64,000 nucleotides of DNA from the NCBI GenBank assembly GCA_017304945.1, contig JAFKLG010000060.1:36287-100286 (forward strand), read 5' to 3'. The DNA comes from Rhodospirillales bacterium (GTDB taxonomy: Bacteria > Pseudomonadota > Alphaproteobacteria > Acetobacterales > Acetobacteraceae). Below are positions 46,822 through 55,684 of the stretch, piece by piece (within the stretch, counting starts at the first letter, position 1; each line of letters begins with the position of its first letter). The translations under genes and the position numbers were made by a program. Below the pieces are notes generated by a model. It was given only the letters and a program-made list of their open reading frames with translations, ran no database searches and was not told the origin of the DNA.

Positions 46822-48795
46822 CTACGCCGCGCCGCGCTTCAACTCGCCCGCGCGGGACTCGGCCAGATGGTCGAAGCGGTGGAGGTAGGTGCCGAGACCC
46901 AGCGTCTGGGAGCGGAGCTCGATGATCAGATCGTGCAGCTCCGCCTCGGGGACCAGCGCCTCCACCTCGTCCCAGCCCGGCCAGTTCGGCTTCTCGGCAT
47001 ACCCGAGGATCTGTCCCCGCCGTCCGGTCAGCAGCCGTTGCGCGCGGGCCGTGAACTCGTTCGGCACGCTGACCGTGACGCGATCCATGGGTTCCAGCAG
47101 CACCGGATCGGCCTTGGCCAGCGCCTCCTTCATCGCGAGGCTCGTGGCGGTGCGGAACGCCATGTCGGAGCTGTCCACCGCGTGGAATCCGCCATCGACC
47201 AGCGTCACCGCGATATCCACCACCGGATAGCCGAACGGGCCCTTCTTCGCTGCCTCCTCCGCCGCCTCGCCCACCGCGGGGATGAAGTTGCGCGGCACGG
47301 CGCCGCCGACGACCTTGTCGACGAAGGCGAACCCGGCGCCCCGCGCGCGTGGCGCCACGTCGATCTTCACGTCGGCGAACTGCCCGTGGCCGCCGGTCTG
47401 GCGTTTCAGGCGGCCATGCTCGTGCACCGCGCGACGGATGGTTTCCTTATACGCCACCTGCGGCTTTCGCGTGGCGACCTTCAGCCCGAACGCCTTCGCC
47501 AGATGCTCCATCGCGGCCAGCAGGTGCATCTCGCCTTGTCCGTGCAGCACGGTCTCACCGGTGTCGGGATCCTGCGCGACCAGCAGCGACGGATCCTCCT
47601 CCACCAATCGCTGCAGGCTGCCCGACAGCTTCACGTCGTCCTTGCGGTCGGTGGTCGCGATCGCGAGCGCGTAGACCGGTGGCGGCGCGGGCGGGAACGG
47701 CAGCGCCTCGACGCTCGCCGCGGTGGAGACGGTGGCGCCGGTCGGCACGCCCTCGAGCCGGCCCAGGGCGACGATGTCGCCGGCGCGTGCCTCGGCCACT
47801 TTGGCGGGCTCGCCATTGGGGAACTGGTAGATGCCGCCCAGCCGCGTGCCGGCGAGTGTCGCGCCGTCCTTGACGCTGCCGCGCCAGAGCCGCGCGTAGG
47901 AGAGCTTGCCGGTGTGGCCGGCGTAGACCGTCTTGAACACCTGCACCACGGGCGGGCCGTCCGCCTCCAGCGCGCGGCGTTCGGCGCTCTCCGTGGCCTC
48001 GGGCGTGTCGTGGCGCAGCGCCTTCCACAGTCGCTGCACCCCGCCGGCGTGTTCGGCCGCGCCCAGCAGCACTTCCAGCACGGACCCGGCGAGCAGGTCC
48101 TTGTGCATGTCGCGATACAGCTCCTCGGGCGTGGGGCGCACGTCCTCCAGCACCTTCTCGAGCAGCGCGTCGTCGCGATCGGCCAGCGCCTCCACGAGGC
48201 GGCCGCGCGCGTCCTGCCCCTCGGCCGCGATCGTCGCCGGGAGCTGGATCAGCTCAGAGGCCTGGCCCTTGCGGTAGCGATAGGCGCGCTCGCTCATCAG
48301 GTCGACGTAGCCGGTGACGTTGTTGCCATCGACGATCGGCATCTGCCGCAGCACCAGCGGGCACCGCGCATACGCCTGCAGCGCGGCCAGCGTGTCGGCC
48401 ACGCTGCCGTCCAGCGTGTCGATCTTGTTGATGAACAGCAGGTGGGGAAGGCCTTCCTCCGCCAGCAGCTTCAGCAGCGGCGCGACCGCCATCGCGCGCG
48501 CGGGCGTGGGTTCGCACACCACCACGGCGAGATCGGCCACGGCCAGTGCGGCGCGGGCCTGGTGGGCGAACTCGATGGAGCCTGGACAGTCCAGGATCGT
48601 CCACGGATCGCCGAGGAATGAACAATGCCCGATGCGGGTCTCGGTGGTCGATGGGCGGTTGCGAGGATCGGACGGGCGCTTCACCGGCGCGCCGCCCGCC
48701 TCCATCATGGCCTCGAACAGCGTCGACTTGCCGCTGCCGAAGGGCCCCACCAGAGCCACCGAACGAGGACTTCTGCCGTCTGTTGTTCCTGACAT
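46822..48795 (-). CDS. Elongation factor G-like GTPase (FusA paralogue)
   Basis: A 657-residue translational GTPase of the EF-G-like family, not the main EF-G. G1 is VALVGPFGSGKSTLFEAMME (residues 13-32) and G4 is LLFINKIDTLDGSVAD. G3 reads ILDCPGSIEFAHQAR, where EF-G has D-T-P-G-H; the catalytic His is replaced by Ser. Later EF-G domains are recognisable: VFKTVYAGHTGKLSYARLWR (II), VLHGQGEMHLLAAMEHLAKA (III), the DIAVTLVDGGFHAVDSSDMA segment (IV) and a C-terminal alpha/beta domain V. It may act in ribosome recycling or as a stress factor; its role is unknown. Confidence 0.9.
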   Translation of the reverse strand: MSGTTDGRSPRSVALVGPFGSGKSTLFEAMMEAGGAPVKRPSDPRNRPSTTETRIGHCSFLGDPWTILDCPGSIEFAHQARAALAVADLAVVVCEPTPARAMAVAPLLKLLAEEGLPHLLFINKIDTLDGSVADTLAALQAYARCPLVLRQMPIVDGNNVTGYVDLMSERAYRYRKGQASELIQLPATIAAEGQDARGRLVEALADRDDALLEKVLEDVRPTPEELYRDMHKDLLAGSVLEVLLGAAEHAGGVQRLWKALRHDTPEATESAERRALEADGPPVVQVFKTVYAGHTGKLSYARLWRGSVKDGATLAGTRLGGIYQFPNGEPAKVAEARAGDIVALGRLEGVPTGATVSTAASVEALPFPPAPPPVYALAIATTDRKDDVKLSGSLQRLVEEDPSLLVAQDPDTGETVLHGQGEMHLLAAMEHLAKAFGLKVATRKPQVAYKETIRRAVHEHGRLKRQTGGHGQFADVKIDVAPRARGAGFAFVDKVVGGAVPRNFIPAVGEAAEEAAKKGPFGYPVVDIAVTLVDGGFHAVDSSDMAFRTATSLAMKEALAKADPVLLEPMDRVTVSVPNEFTARAQRLLTGRRGQILGYAEKPNWPGWDEVEALVPEAELHDLIIELRSQTLGLGTYLHRFDHLAESRAGELKRGAA

Positions 48796-48938
48796 GTGGC
48801 CGCGCCTCCTTCCTGTGCCGAAGGAACCCGCAACACTGGAACAGCGTGGGCCGAAGCCCAGCGGGCCTCCCTCGCGACGAGCTTAGCTGAGAACGCGACC
48901 CTGGCGAGTCTTCTCGTCAATGGGTCAGCAGACGAGTC

Positions 48939-49454
48939 CTAATCCGCCGCCTCCGCCTCGACCTCCTCATCAATGTCGAGCGTGCGGCAATGCGCGTCGA
49001 GCTTGGCGAGCGCGCGCGACAACGCGGCCCATTCGGTGCGGCTCAGCCCCTCCGCGAGCTGTTCCTCCAGCGCGCGCGCGGTCGGCACCACGCGTCCGAA
49101 CAGCGTCGTGCCCTTGCGCGTCAGCCGCAGCAGGCGTCCGCGCCCGTCCTCCGGGTCCTGGCTCTGCTTGACCAGGCCGCGCGCGACCAGGCTCGCGGCC
49201 GCGCGGCTCACCTTCACCTTGTCCATCGCGGTCAGTTCGCCGACCACACTGGGGGAGAGCGTTTCGTGCCGTCCCACCACGGCGAGCACGCGCCATTCGG
49301 GGATCGTCAGACCGTATTGTTCCGCGTAACTCCGCATGAAAATGCGCGACACGCGGGCAGATGTCACCGCGAGGCGATACGGCAGGAAATCCTCGAGGCG
49401 GAACGTGCCGGCCGGGTCGCGAGGAAGCGCGGCATCTTTGGCCCTTGCTTTCAT
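48939..49454 (-). CDS. MarR-family transcriptional regulator
   Basis: A 171-residue winged-helix regulator. An N-terminal helix segment (LEDFLPYRLAVTSARVSRIF) leads to the recognition region TIPEWRVLAVVGRHETLSPS, VVGELTAMDKVKVSRAAASL and the wing VKQSQDPEDGRGRLLRLTRK. It ends in an acidic tail (DIDEEVEAEAAD). It probably represses its own promoter and the divergent peptidase gene; the symmetrical ATCGT-CCA-ACGAT at 49488-49500 between them is a candidate site. The ligand is unknown. Confidence 0.9.
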   Translation of the reverse strand: MKARAKDAALPRDPAGTFRLEDFLPYRLAVTSARVSRIFMRSYAEQYGLTIPEWRVLAVVGRHETLSPSVVGELTAMDKVKVSRAAASLVARGLVKQSQDPEDGRGRLLRLTRKGTTLFGRVVPTARALEEQLAEGLSRTEWAALSRALAKLDAHCRTLDIDEEVEAEAAD

Positions 49455-49487
49455 TCAGAACTATCCCCCCACTATGCTCACACGTAT

Positions 49488-49500
49488 ATCGTCCAACGAT
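49488..49500. promoter_or_regulatory. Candidate MarR operator
   Basis: The palindrome ATCGT-CCA-ACGAT lies in the 162-base divergent promoter region between marR-like and peptidase genes, about 35-50 bases before the MarR start. The surrounding AT-rich stretch CACGTATATC suggests overlapping promoter elements. Position and symmetry are the only support. Confidence 0.4.
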
Positions 49501-49616
49501 CCCGATGGAAATATTCCCGTTTTCGCGCGACCTTGCGCGGCAGGGCCGACCGCGGTGCGCGTTGGCCATTCCCGCACGCGGCGCTACGATCCGGCGGCCT
49601 GCAGGGACCCCACCGC

Positions 49617-50894
49617 ATGTGTGACACGATCGTCGCCCTCCCATCCGCGACCCGCCACGGCGGCGTGCTGTTCGGCAAGAACAGCGACCGCGAACGCAAT
49701 GAGGCGCAAGGCCTCGAATGGCACGCTGCCGCCACGCACGCGCGCGGCACCATGCTGCGCTGCACCGACGTCGAGATTCCGCAGGTGCCGCATACGCATG
49801 GCGTGCTGCTGTCGCGGCCGTTCTGGATGTGGGGCGCGGAGATGGGCGTCAACCAGCACGGCGTCGTCATCGGTAACGAGGCGCTGCACGCACCGCGCCC
49901 GGCTTCGCTCGCGCCCGGCCTGCGCGGCATGGACCTGCTGCGCCTCGCGCTCGAGCGGGGCGCCAGCGCGGCGGAGGCGGTGGACGTGATCGTCACCCTG
50001 CTGGAACGCCATGGCCAGGGTGGCAATTGCGGATATCTGACGCAGCGCGCCTATCACAACGGCTTCATCGTCGCCGATGCGCGCGAAGCCTTCGTGCTCG
50101 AGACGGTCGCGCGGGACTGGGTCGTGCAGCGCGCGAGCGGCGTGCGCACGATCTCCAACGCCTACAGCATCGGCGCCGCGTTCGATCGCGCGAGCGCCGG
50201 CCTCGCGGCTTGCGCGCCGGACGGCACCGCGCGGAGTCTCACCGACCTGCAGCAGGACGCGATCGGCCAGGGGCGTAGCCGTTGCGCACGCTCCACCGCG
50301 CTGCTGCGGGCCGTCGCCGGCCGGGTGGAGGTCGCCGACATGATGGCGGTGCTGCGCGACCATGGCGACGACCCGGCCTGGGATCCGCAGCACGCGACGG
50401 GACGCACGATCTGCATGCATGCGGGGGACGCCGGCCGCACCGGCCAGACGGTCGCGGCGCTGGTCTCCGACCTGCAGGCCGGCGTGCATTGGGTCACCGG
50501 CACCGCCGCGCCCTGCCTGTCCGTCTTCAAGCCGGTGCTGCTCGATGCGCCCCTGCCGCCGTTCGGCCCCGCCCCGTCCGACCGCTGCGACGACGGCACG
50601 CTGTGGTGGCGGCATGAGCGACGCCATCGCGCGATGCTCGCCGCCTTCCCCGCCTGCCTGGATGCGATCCGCAGCGAGCGTGATGCGCTGGAAGCGTCGT
50701 TCCGTGACCGTGTCTGTGCCGTGCTGCGCGGCGGCGCCACCGCGGCGCGCGGGGCCGTCGTCGCGGCCTGCTGGGCGGAGGCCGAGGCTGCCGAACGGCG
50801 TTGGGCCGCGCAGACCGCCCGTTTCGGTGCACCCGTGCAGCCGGGCTATCGCGACGCCTGGGGCGAGATGAACCGCCTGGCAGGGATGGGCTGA
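49617..50894 (+). CDS. Secernin-type peptidase (C69/acyl-transferase-like Ntn hydrolase)
   Basis: A 425-residue protein starting MCDTIVALPSATRHGGVLFG. Cys2 becomes the N-terminal nucleophile when the first Met is removed, as in dipeptidase A and secernins. Further family segments are KNSDRERNEAQGLEWH, WGAEMGVNQHGVVIGNEALH, GNCGYLTQRAYHNGFIVADA and ATGRTICMHAG. The enzyme probably cleaves dipeptides or amides in the cytoplasm. It is divergent from the MarR gene, which likely controls it. No ribosome site stands out before the ATG at 49617. Confidence 0.85.
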   Translation: MCDTIVALPSATRHGGVLFGKNSDRERNEAQGLEWHAAATHARGTMLRCTDVEIPQVPHTHGVLLSRPFWMWGAEMGVNQHGVVIGNEALHAPRPASLAPGLRGMDLLRLALERGASAAEAVDVIVTLLERHGQGGNCGYLTQRAYHNGFIVADAREAFVLETVARDWVVQRASGVRTISNAYSIGAAFDRASAGLAACAPDGTARSLTDLQQDAIGQGRSRCARSTALLRAVAGRVEVADMMAVLRDHGDDPAWDPQHATGRTICMHAGDAGRTGQTVAALVSDLQAGVHWVTGTAAPCLSVFKPVLLDAPLPPFGPAPSDRCDDGTLWWRHERRHRAMLAAFPACLDAIRSERDALEASFRDRVCAVLRGGATAARGAVVAACWAEAEAAERRWAAQTARFGAPVQPGYRDAWGEMNRLAGMG

Positions 50895-50941
50895 GCCGTC
50901 ATGCCGTGACAGGATGCATCGTCAGAACGGGGGAGGGCGCC

Positions 50942-52126
50942 ATGCCGGCAAAGAGCAACCTGAATACGGACGACATCCAGCGCGTGCTGACCGATGCCGT
51001 CACCGCCGGCATTCCCGGCATCACCGCGGCCGCCGCAACCGCCGACGGACCGATCTTCGAAGGCGCGGCCGGACGCCGCGGCCTCGACACGGACGTCGCC
51101 ATGACGCCCGACACCGTGTTCCGCATCGCTTCCATGACCAAGGCCGTCACCGCCGTCGCCGCCATGCAGCTCGTCGAGCAGGGCAAGATCGGCCTCGACC
51201 AGCCGGCCGCCGAGATCCTGCCTTTCCTGGCCGCGCCGCAGGTGCTGGAAGGCTTCGACGATGCGGGCAAGCCCAAGCTGCGGCCTGCCCGCGGCACCAT
51301 CACGCTGCGCAACCTGCTGACCCACAGTTCAGGCTTCGTCTACGACAACTGGAACGGGTCGATGCACCGCTACATGCGCGACACCGGCACCCCCGCCGCG
51401 CGCACCGGACGCCTGGCCGGGCTCGAGGTGCCGCTGGGGTTCGACCCCGGCGAACGCTGGGAATACGGCATCGGCATCGACGTCGCCGGCCGCATGGTCG
51501 AGGTGGTCACCGGCCAGGATCTCGACACCTGCATGCGCACCAACATCTTCGCCCCGCTCGGCATGCCCGACACCGGCTACCATCTGCGGCCCGACACCGA
51601 GAGCCGGCTCGCGCACCTGCATGGCCGCCAGGCGGATGGTTCGCTCACGGTGCTGGATGCGCCCGCACCCCGTTATGCCGAGTTCATTCCCGGCGGCGGC
51701 GGGCTGTTTTCCACGGCGCGCGACTACCTGACCTTCCTGCAGGCGCTGATGCATGGCGGCACCTGGAACGGCGCGCGCATCCTGCGCCCCGAAACCGTCG
51801 CCCTGATGGGGCAGAACCACATGGGCGACCTGGACGTGCTGCCGATGGTCACGTTCAACGCGCGCCTGTCCAACGACGTCGAGCTGTTCCCCGGCATGCG
51901 CAAGAAATGGGGGTTGAGCTTCCTGATCAACACCGAACAGGGGGCGGCCGGGCGCAGCGCGGGCAGCCTCGCCTGGGCGGGGCTGAACAACACGTATTAC
52001 TGGCTCGATCCGGCCGCACGCGTCGCCGGCGTGCTGATGACGCAGATCCTGCCGTTCGGCGACCGCGCGGTGCTCGACACGCTCGACCGGTTCGAGGCGG
52101 CGGTCTATCGCGCCATACGGGGCTGA
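50942..52126 (+). CDS. Serine hydrolase of the beta-lactamase/esterase EstB family
   Basis: A 394-residue protein of the class C beta-lactamase-fold group. The nucleophile motif S-x-x-K is Ser64-Met-Thr-Lys67 (VFRIASMTKAVTAVAA), and the second motif region is WEYGIGIDVAGRMVEV, where the tyrosine is present but the usual Y-x-N is Y-G-I. The C-terminal segment has LAWAGLNNTYYWLDPAARVA. It is likely to be a carboxylesterase or transesterase rather than a true beta-lactamase, as the third motif is W-A-G and there is no signal peptide. GGGGGAGGG precedes the ATG. Confidence 0.87.
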   Translation: MPAKSNLNTDDIQRVLTDAVTAGIPGITAAAATADGPIFEGAAGRRGLDTDVAMTPDTVFRIASMTKAVTAVAAMQLVEQGKIGLDQPAAEILPFLAAPQVLEGFDDAGKPKLRPARGTITLRNLLTHSSGFVYDNWNGSMHRYMRDTGTPAARTGRLAGLEVPLGFDPGERWEYGIGIDVAGRMVEVVTGQDLDTCMRTNIFAPLGMPDTGYHLRPDTESRLAHLHGRQADGSLTVLDAPAPRYAEFIPGGGGLFSTARDYLTFLQALMHGGTWNGARILRPETVALMGQNHMGDLDVLPMVTFNARLSNDVELFPGMRKKWGLSFLINTEQGAAGRSAGSLAWAGLNNTYYWLDPAARVAGVLMTQILPFGDRAVLDTLDRFEAAVYRAIRG

Positions 52127-52152
52127 CGCCGGCGGACGAGCGCCACGACCGG

Positions 52153-53136
52153 TCAGATGCCCTCGTCCAGCCGCTTCTGCCGCATCCGCCGCACTTCCAC
52201 GAACTGCCAGAGCAGCAGGATCGGCACGCCGACCACGACGTCCCGCGCGCGCCGCACCAGGGACACGCCGAGAGAGAGTTCCGGTGGGACGCCGAAGATG
52301 GTGCCGAGACCGGCATAGCCCGCCTCCTGCACCCCGGCATTCACCGGCACCAGGAAGGCGATCGCGGCGGCGGCGGCGAGCAGCGCCTCGATCGCGAGCG
52401 CGTCGTCGAAGTCGATGTCCACGCCCAGCGCGCGATAGGTGATCCAGCCGGCGGCCCCGGTGCAGATCCAGCCGATCAGGTGCACCAGGAAGCCGACGGC
52501 AAGACGGCCGGTGTGGCCGTAGATCATGCCGAGTTCCGCCTGCACCGTGGCGACACGCTCCTGCGCGTTCTCGAACCAGCCGGCGGCGATCCGGCGCCCC
52601 AGCTTGGCGAACAGGGGCGCTGCGCCGCGCTGCGCCCAGATGAAGCCAAAGCAGGAAAGCACGGCCAGGCCGATGCCGATCTCCACCGGGACCGCGAGGC
52701 CCGACGCCGGCGCACGGGTGAGCAGCATGCCGAGGCCGATCGCGGCGAAGGCGATCTGGGCGAGGAACTCGGCGGTGACATCGGCCACGGTCGAGGCCGT
52801 GGCGGTGTGCCACCGCAGCCCATGCAGCGTCACCGCGCGCGCGCCGAACACGAAGCCGCCGACCTGGGAGAACGGCAGGCAGTTGGCCGACGCGTCGCGG
52901 ACCATGCGGCCCCAGATCATCACCCAGGGCCGCTTGCCGCTGCGCGGCGGCACGACGATGTCCCAGGCGATGCCGAGGATCACGAACAGCACGAACTGCC
53001 AGCCGATGATCAGGGCGAATTCCGGCCAGCCGATCTTGCTGAGCGCGGTGACGATGTTGCCGACGCCGAAATACGCCACGAGGCCGATGACGATCAGCAC
53101 CCCGGCGAGCGCCAGGGCATAGGACAGGCGCTTCAT
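52153..53136 (-). CDS. hpnL: HpnL-like hopanoid-associated membrane protein (LPG synthase-like)
   Basis: A 327-residue membrane protein of the UPF0104/lysylphosphatidylglycerol synthase membrane-domain family, with about seven to eight helices: YALALAGVLIVIGLVAYFGV, FALIIGWQFVLFVILGIAW, the conserved NCLPFSQVGGFVFGARAVTL loop and LVPVNAGVQEAGYAGLGTIF near the end. It is divergent from hpnA, as in hopanoid gene clusters where HpnL is thought to move lipids. The start at 53136 fits the family, but a GTG at 53193 has a better ribosome site (GGAGACGC) and is a serious alternative. Confidence 0.8.
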   Translation of the reverse strand: MKRLSYALALAGVLIVIGLVAYFGVGNIVTALSKIGWPEFALIIGWQFVLFVILGIAWDIVVPPRSGKRPWVMIWGRMVRDASANCLPFSQVGGFVFGARAVTLHGLRWHTATASTVADVTAEFLAQIAFAAIGLGMLLTRAPASGLAVPVEIGIGLAVLSCFGFIWAQRGAAPLFAKLGRRIAAGWFENAQERVATVQAELGMIYGHTGRLAVGFLVHLIGWICTGAAGWITYRALGVDIDFDDALAIEALLAAAAAIAFLVPVNAGVQEAGYAGLGTIFGVPPELSLGVSLVRRARDVVVGVPILLLWQFVEVRRMRQKRLDEGI

Positions 53137-53513
53137 GTCGCGCTGGATGACGCGGCCGGAGACCGCCCGATCCGCGCGGCCTGGATCGGACACGCGTCTC
53201 CGACCTGCCCCGCCGCCCCGACCTGCCGCGCCGCGACGACTGGCTGCGCCGCCGGCTCTCGCCGCGCCGCGCCCATCTGCTGGCCTGTCTGCACTTCCAC
53301 GTGCTCCCGCCTGATTCCGCGGTGCTTCTGCCCGCCGGGGCGAAGTCGGGCAAGGGTTCGGCCGGCGCGACGGGACGTGCGCGGCGGTCAAGACAGCCGC
53401 CGAACGGCGCCCGCCGGCGCGAGACCGCGAGGGACACCCGTCGCCCCGCCCCGTTCCCTCGTACCCTGGGCTGGTCTATGCACCCGGCGGGCAACACGCG
53501 GAGGCGCATCAGC

Positions 53514-54572
53514 ATGACCACCCTGGTCACCGGCGCGACCGGCTTCGTCGGCTCCGCGGTCGCGCGGGTGCTGGCGGCGCGCGGCCATGCGCTGCGGCTG
53601 ATGACCCGCCCGACCAGCGACCGGAGCAACCTCGCCGGCCTCGACGCCGAAATCGTGATCGGCGACCTCACCGACCCCGCCTCGCTCGCGCGGGCCGTTT
53701 CCGGGTGCCGCTACGTGGTCCACGTCGCCGCCGACTACCGGATCTGGGTCCCCGATCCGCAGGAGATGCTGCGCGCCAACGTGGACGGTTCGGTCGCCAT
53801 CCTGCGCGCCGCCCAGCAGGCGGGGGTGGAGCGGGCCGTCTACTGCAGTTCGGTCGCCGCCTTGGGCCAGATCGGCGACGGCACGCCCGCCGACGAGACC
53901 ACGCCGGCCCGCGAGGCGGACTTCGTCGGCGTCTACAAGCGCTCGAAATTCCTCGCCGAGAACGCCGTCCGCGCCCTGGCGCGGGACGAGGGCGTGCCGG
54001 TGGTGATCGTCAATCCCGCGGCGCCGGTCGGGCCGCGCGACATCAAGCCGACGCCGACCGGGAAGATGATCCTCGACGCCGCTTCCGGCCGCATGCCGGC
54101 CTATATCGAGACCGGACTCAACCTCGTGCACGTCGACGACGTGGCCGAGGGCCATGCCCTGGCGCTCGAGCGCGGGCGGGTGGGGGAGCGCTACATCCTG
54201 GGCGGCGAGAACCTGTCGCTGCGCGACATCCTGTTCCTGATCAGCGAGGTGGCCGGCAGCCGCAAGCCGCTGCTGCGCCTGCCCGAGGCGGTGGTCTGGC
54301 CGGTCGCCGCGGTGATGGAGGCGCTGGCCCGCACCACCGGCATTCCGCCGCTGATGACCCGCGATCACCTCAAGATGGCGCGCAAGAAGATGTTCTACAC
54401 CTCCGCCAAGGCCGAGGCGGAGCTGGGCTACCACGCAAGACCGGTCCGCCAGGCGGTGGAAGACGCGGTCGCCTGGTTCCGCGCCACCGGCCGGTTGAAG
54501 ACGCCCGGCGCGGGGGCCGGACCGCATGCCGCGCAGCCGGCCTCGGCCGGCGGGGCGAAGGCGCAGGAATGA
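53514..54572 (+). CDS. hpnA: Hopanoid-associated sugar epimerase HpnA
   Basis: A 352-residue NAD-dependent epimerase/dehydratase. The Rossmann site is TTLVTGATGFVGSAVARVLA (residues 2-21), and the Y-x3-K active site is VGVYKRSKFLAENA. The sequence RPTSDRSNLAGLDAEIVIGD and HVAADYRIWVPDPQEMLRAN is diagnostic for HpnA. It is thought to modify the sugar or the side chain of hopanoids. GGAGG is 10 bases before the ATG. It leads the overlapping hpnA-B-C-D operon. Confidence 0.92.
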   Translation: MTTLVTGATGFVGSAVARVLAARGHALRLMTRPTSDRSNLAGLDAEIVIGDLTDPASLARAVSGCRYVVHVAADYRIWVPDPQEMLRANVDGSVAILRAAQQAGVERAVYCSSVAALGQIGDGTPADETTPAREADFVGVYKRSKFLAENAVRALARDEGVPVVIVNPAAPVGPRDIKPTPTGKMILDAASGRMPAYIETGLNLVHVDDVAEGHALALERGRVGERYILGGENLSLRDILFLISEVAGSRKPLLRLPEAVVWPVAAVMEALARTTGIPPLMTRDHLKMARKKMFYTSAKAEAELGYHARPVRQAVEDAVAWFRATGRLKTPGAGAGPHAAQPASAGGAKAQE

Positions 54573-55684
54573 CCTGGCTCGCCGCGCTGTCCCTGCTGAT
54601 CTGGCTCTATCTGCTGCTTGCACACGGGCGGTTCTGGCAGGCCGGCCCGATCCTGCGTCCGGCCCGCCCGCTGGAGGCGCCGCCCGTCGCGGTGGTGATC
54701 CCCGCGCGTGACGAGGCAGAGTCGATCGAGGCCACGCTGCGGTCCCTGCTCGCCCAGGACTATCCCGGCCCGTTCCGGGTCATCCTGGTCGACGACGGCA
54801 GCACCGACGGCACCGGCACCCTGGCTCGCGCCATCGCCGATCCGCGCCTGACGGTGGTGGACGGCGCCCCCCGTCCGGCGGGCTGGAGCGGCAAGCTCTG
54901 GGCCGTGCGCCAGGGGGTGGAGGAGGCCGGGGACGCGCCCCTCGTCCTGCTCACCGACGCCGACATCGTGCATGATCCCCGCCACCTCTCGACCCTGGTC
55001 GCCCAGGCCGAACGGCGGGACTACGACCTCGTCTCTGAGATGGTGGAACTCGCCTGCGACAGCTCGGCCGAACGGGCGCTGGTGCCGGCCTTCGTGTTCT
55101 TCTTCCAGCTCCTCTACCCGTTTGCCCGGGTCAACGATCCGTTGAGCGCCACCGCCGCGGCCGCGGGCGGCACGATCCTGATCCGCGCCCGCGCGCTTGC
55201 CCGCATCGGCGGGATCGACGCGGTGCGCGGCCGGCTGATCGACGACGTGGCGCTGGCGACGGCGGTGAAGCGGGGCGGCCGCATCTGGCTGGGCCATTCC
55301 GCGCTCGCCCGCTCCGTGCGCCCCTACCCGACCGCCGGCGACATCTGGCGCATGGTGGCGCGCACCGCCTACGTGCAGCTCCGCTACTCGCCGCTGCTGC
55401 TGGCCGGCACCACCATCGGCATGGCGCTGACCTGGCTGCTGCCGCCGGCGCTCGCCCTGTTCGGCCACGGTCCCGCGCGCCTGCTGGGCGCGCTCACCTG
55501 GGTGCTGCTGGCGGGGAGCTACCTGCCGACGCTGCGGCGCTTCCGCCGTTCGCCGCTCTGGGCGCCGTTGCTGCCCCTGGTCGCGGCGTTCTACATGGCG
55601 GCGACGATCGGGTCGGCGGTCAACCACTACACCGGCCGCGGCGTCGCCTGGAAAGGCCGCGCCTATCAAGGAACCGGCGGGTGA
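54569..55684 (+). CDS. hpnB: Hopene-associated glycosyltransferase HpnB
   Basis: A 371-residue GT2-type enzyme with an N-terminal membrane helix (WLAALSLLIWLYLLLAHGRF). The nucleotide-sugar site follows, with AVVIPARDEAESIEATLRSL, VILVDDGSTDGTGTLARAIA and DADIVHDP. The HpnB-specific segments RPAGWSGKLWAVRQGVEEAG and VNDPLSATAAAAGGTILIRA, and several C-terminal helices, are present. It starts in the ATGA overlap with hpnA. It probably glycosylates a hopanoid precursor in the inner membrane. Confidence 0.92.
   Translation: MTWLAALSLLIWLYLLLAHGRFWQAGPILRPARPLEAPPVAVVIPARDEAESIEATLRSLLAQDYPGPFRVILVDDGSTDGTGTLARAIADPRLTVVDGAPRPAGWSGKLWAVRQGVEEAGDAPLVLLTDADIVHDPRHLSTLVAQAERRDYDLVSEMVELACDSSAERALVPAFVFFFQLLYPFARVNDPLSATAAAAGGTILIRARALARIGGIDAVRGRLIDDVALATAVKRGGRIWLGHSALARSVRPYPTAGDIWRMVARTAYVQLRYSPLLLAGTTIGMALTWLLPPALALFGHGPARLLGALTWVLLAGSYLPTLRRFRRSPLWAPLLPLVAAFYMAATIGSAVNHYTGRGVAWKGRAYQGTGG

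Noticed and set aside
46669..48621. Long open frame of about 650 codons opposite the EF-G-like gene
   Set aside because: The opposite strand encodes a clear GTPase with G1, G3 and G4 motifs. This frame has only GC-biased composition.
50942..52126. Antibiotic-resistance class C beta-lactamase
   Set aside because: There is no signal peptide, and the second and third active-site motifs differ from AmpC. An esterase-type function is more likely.
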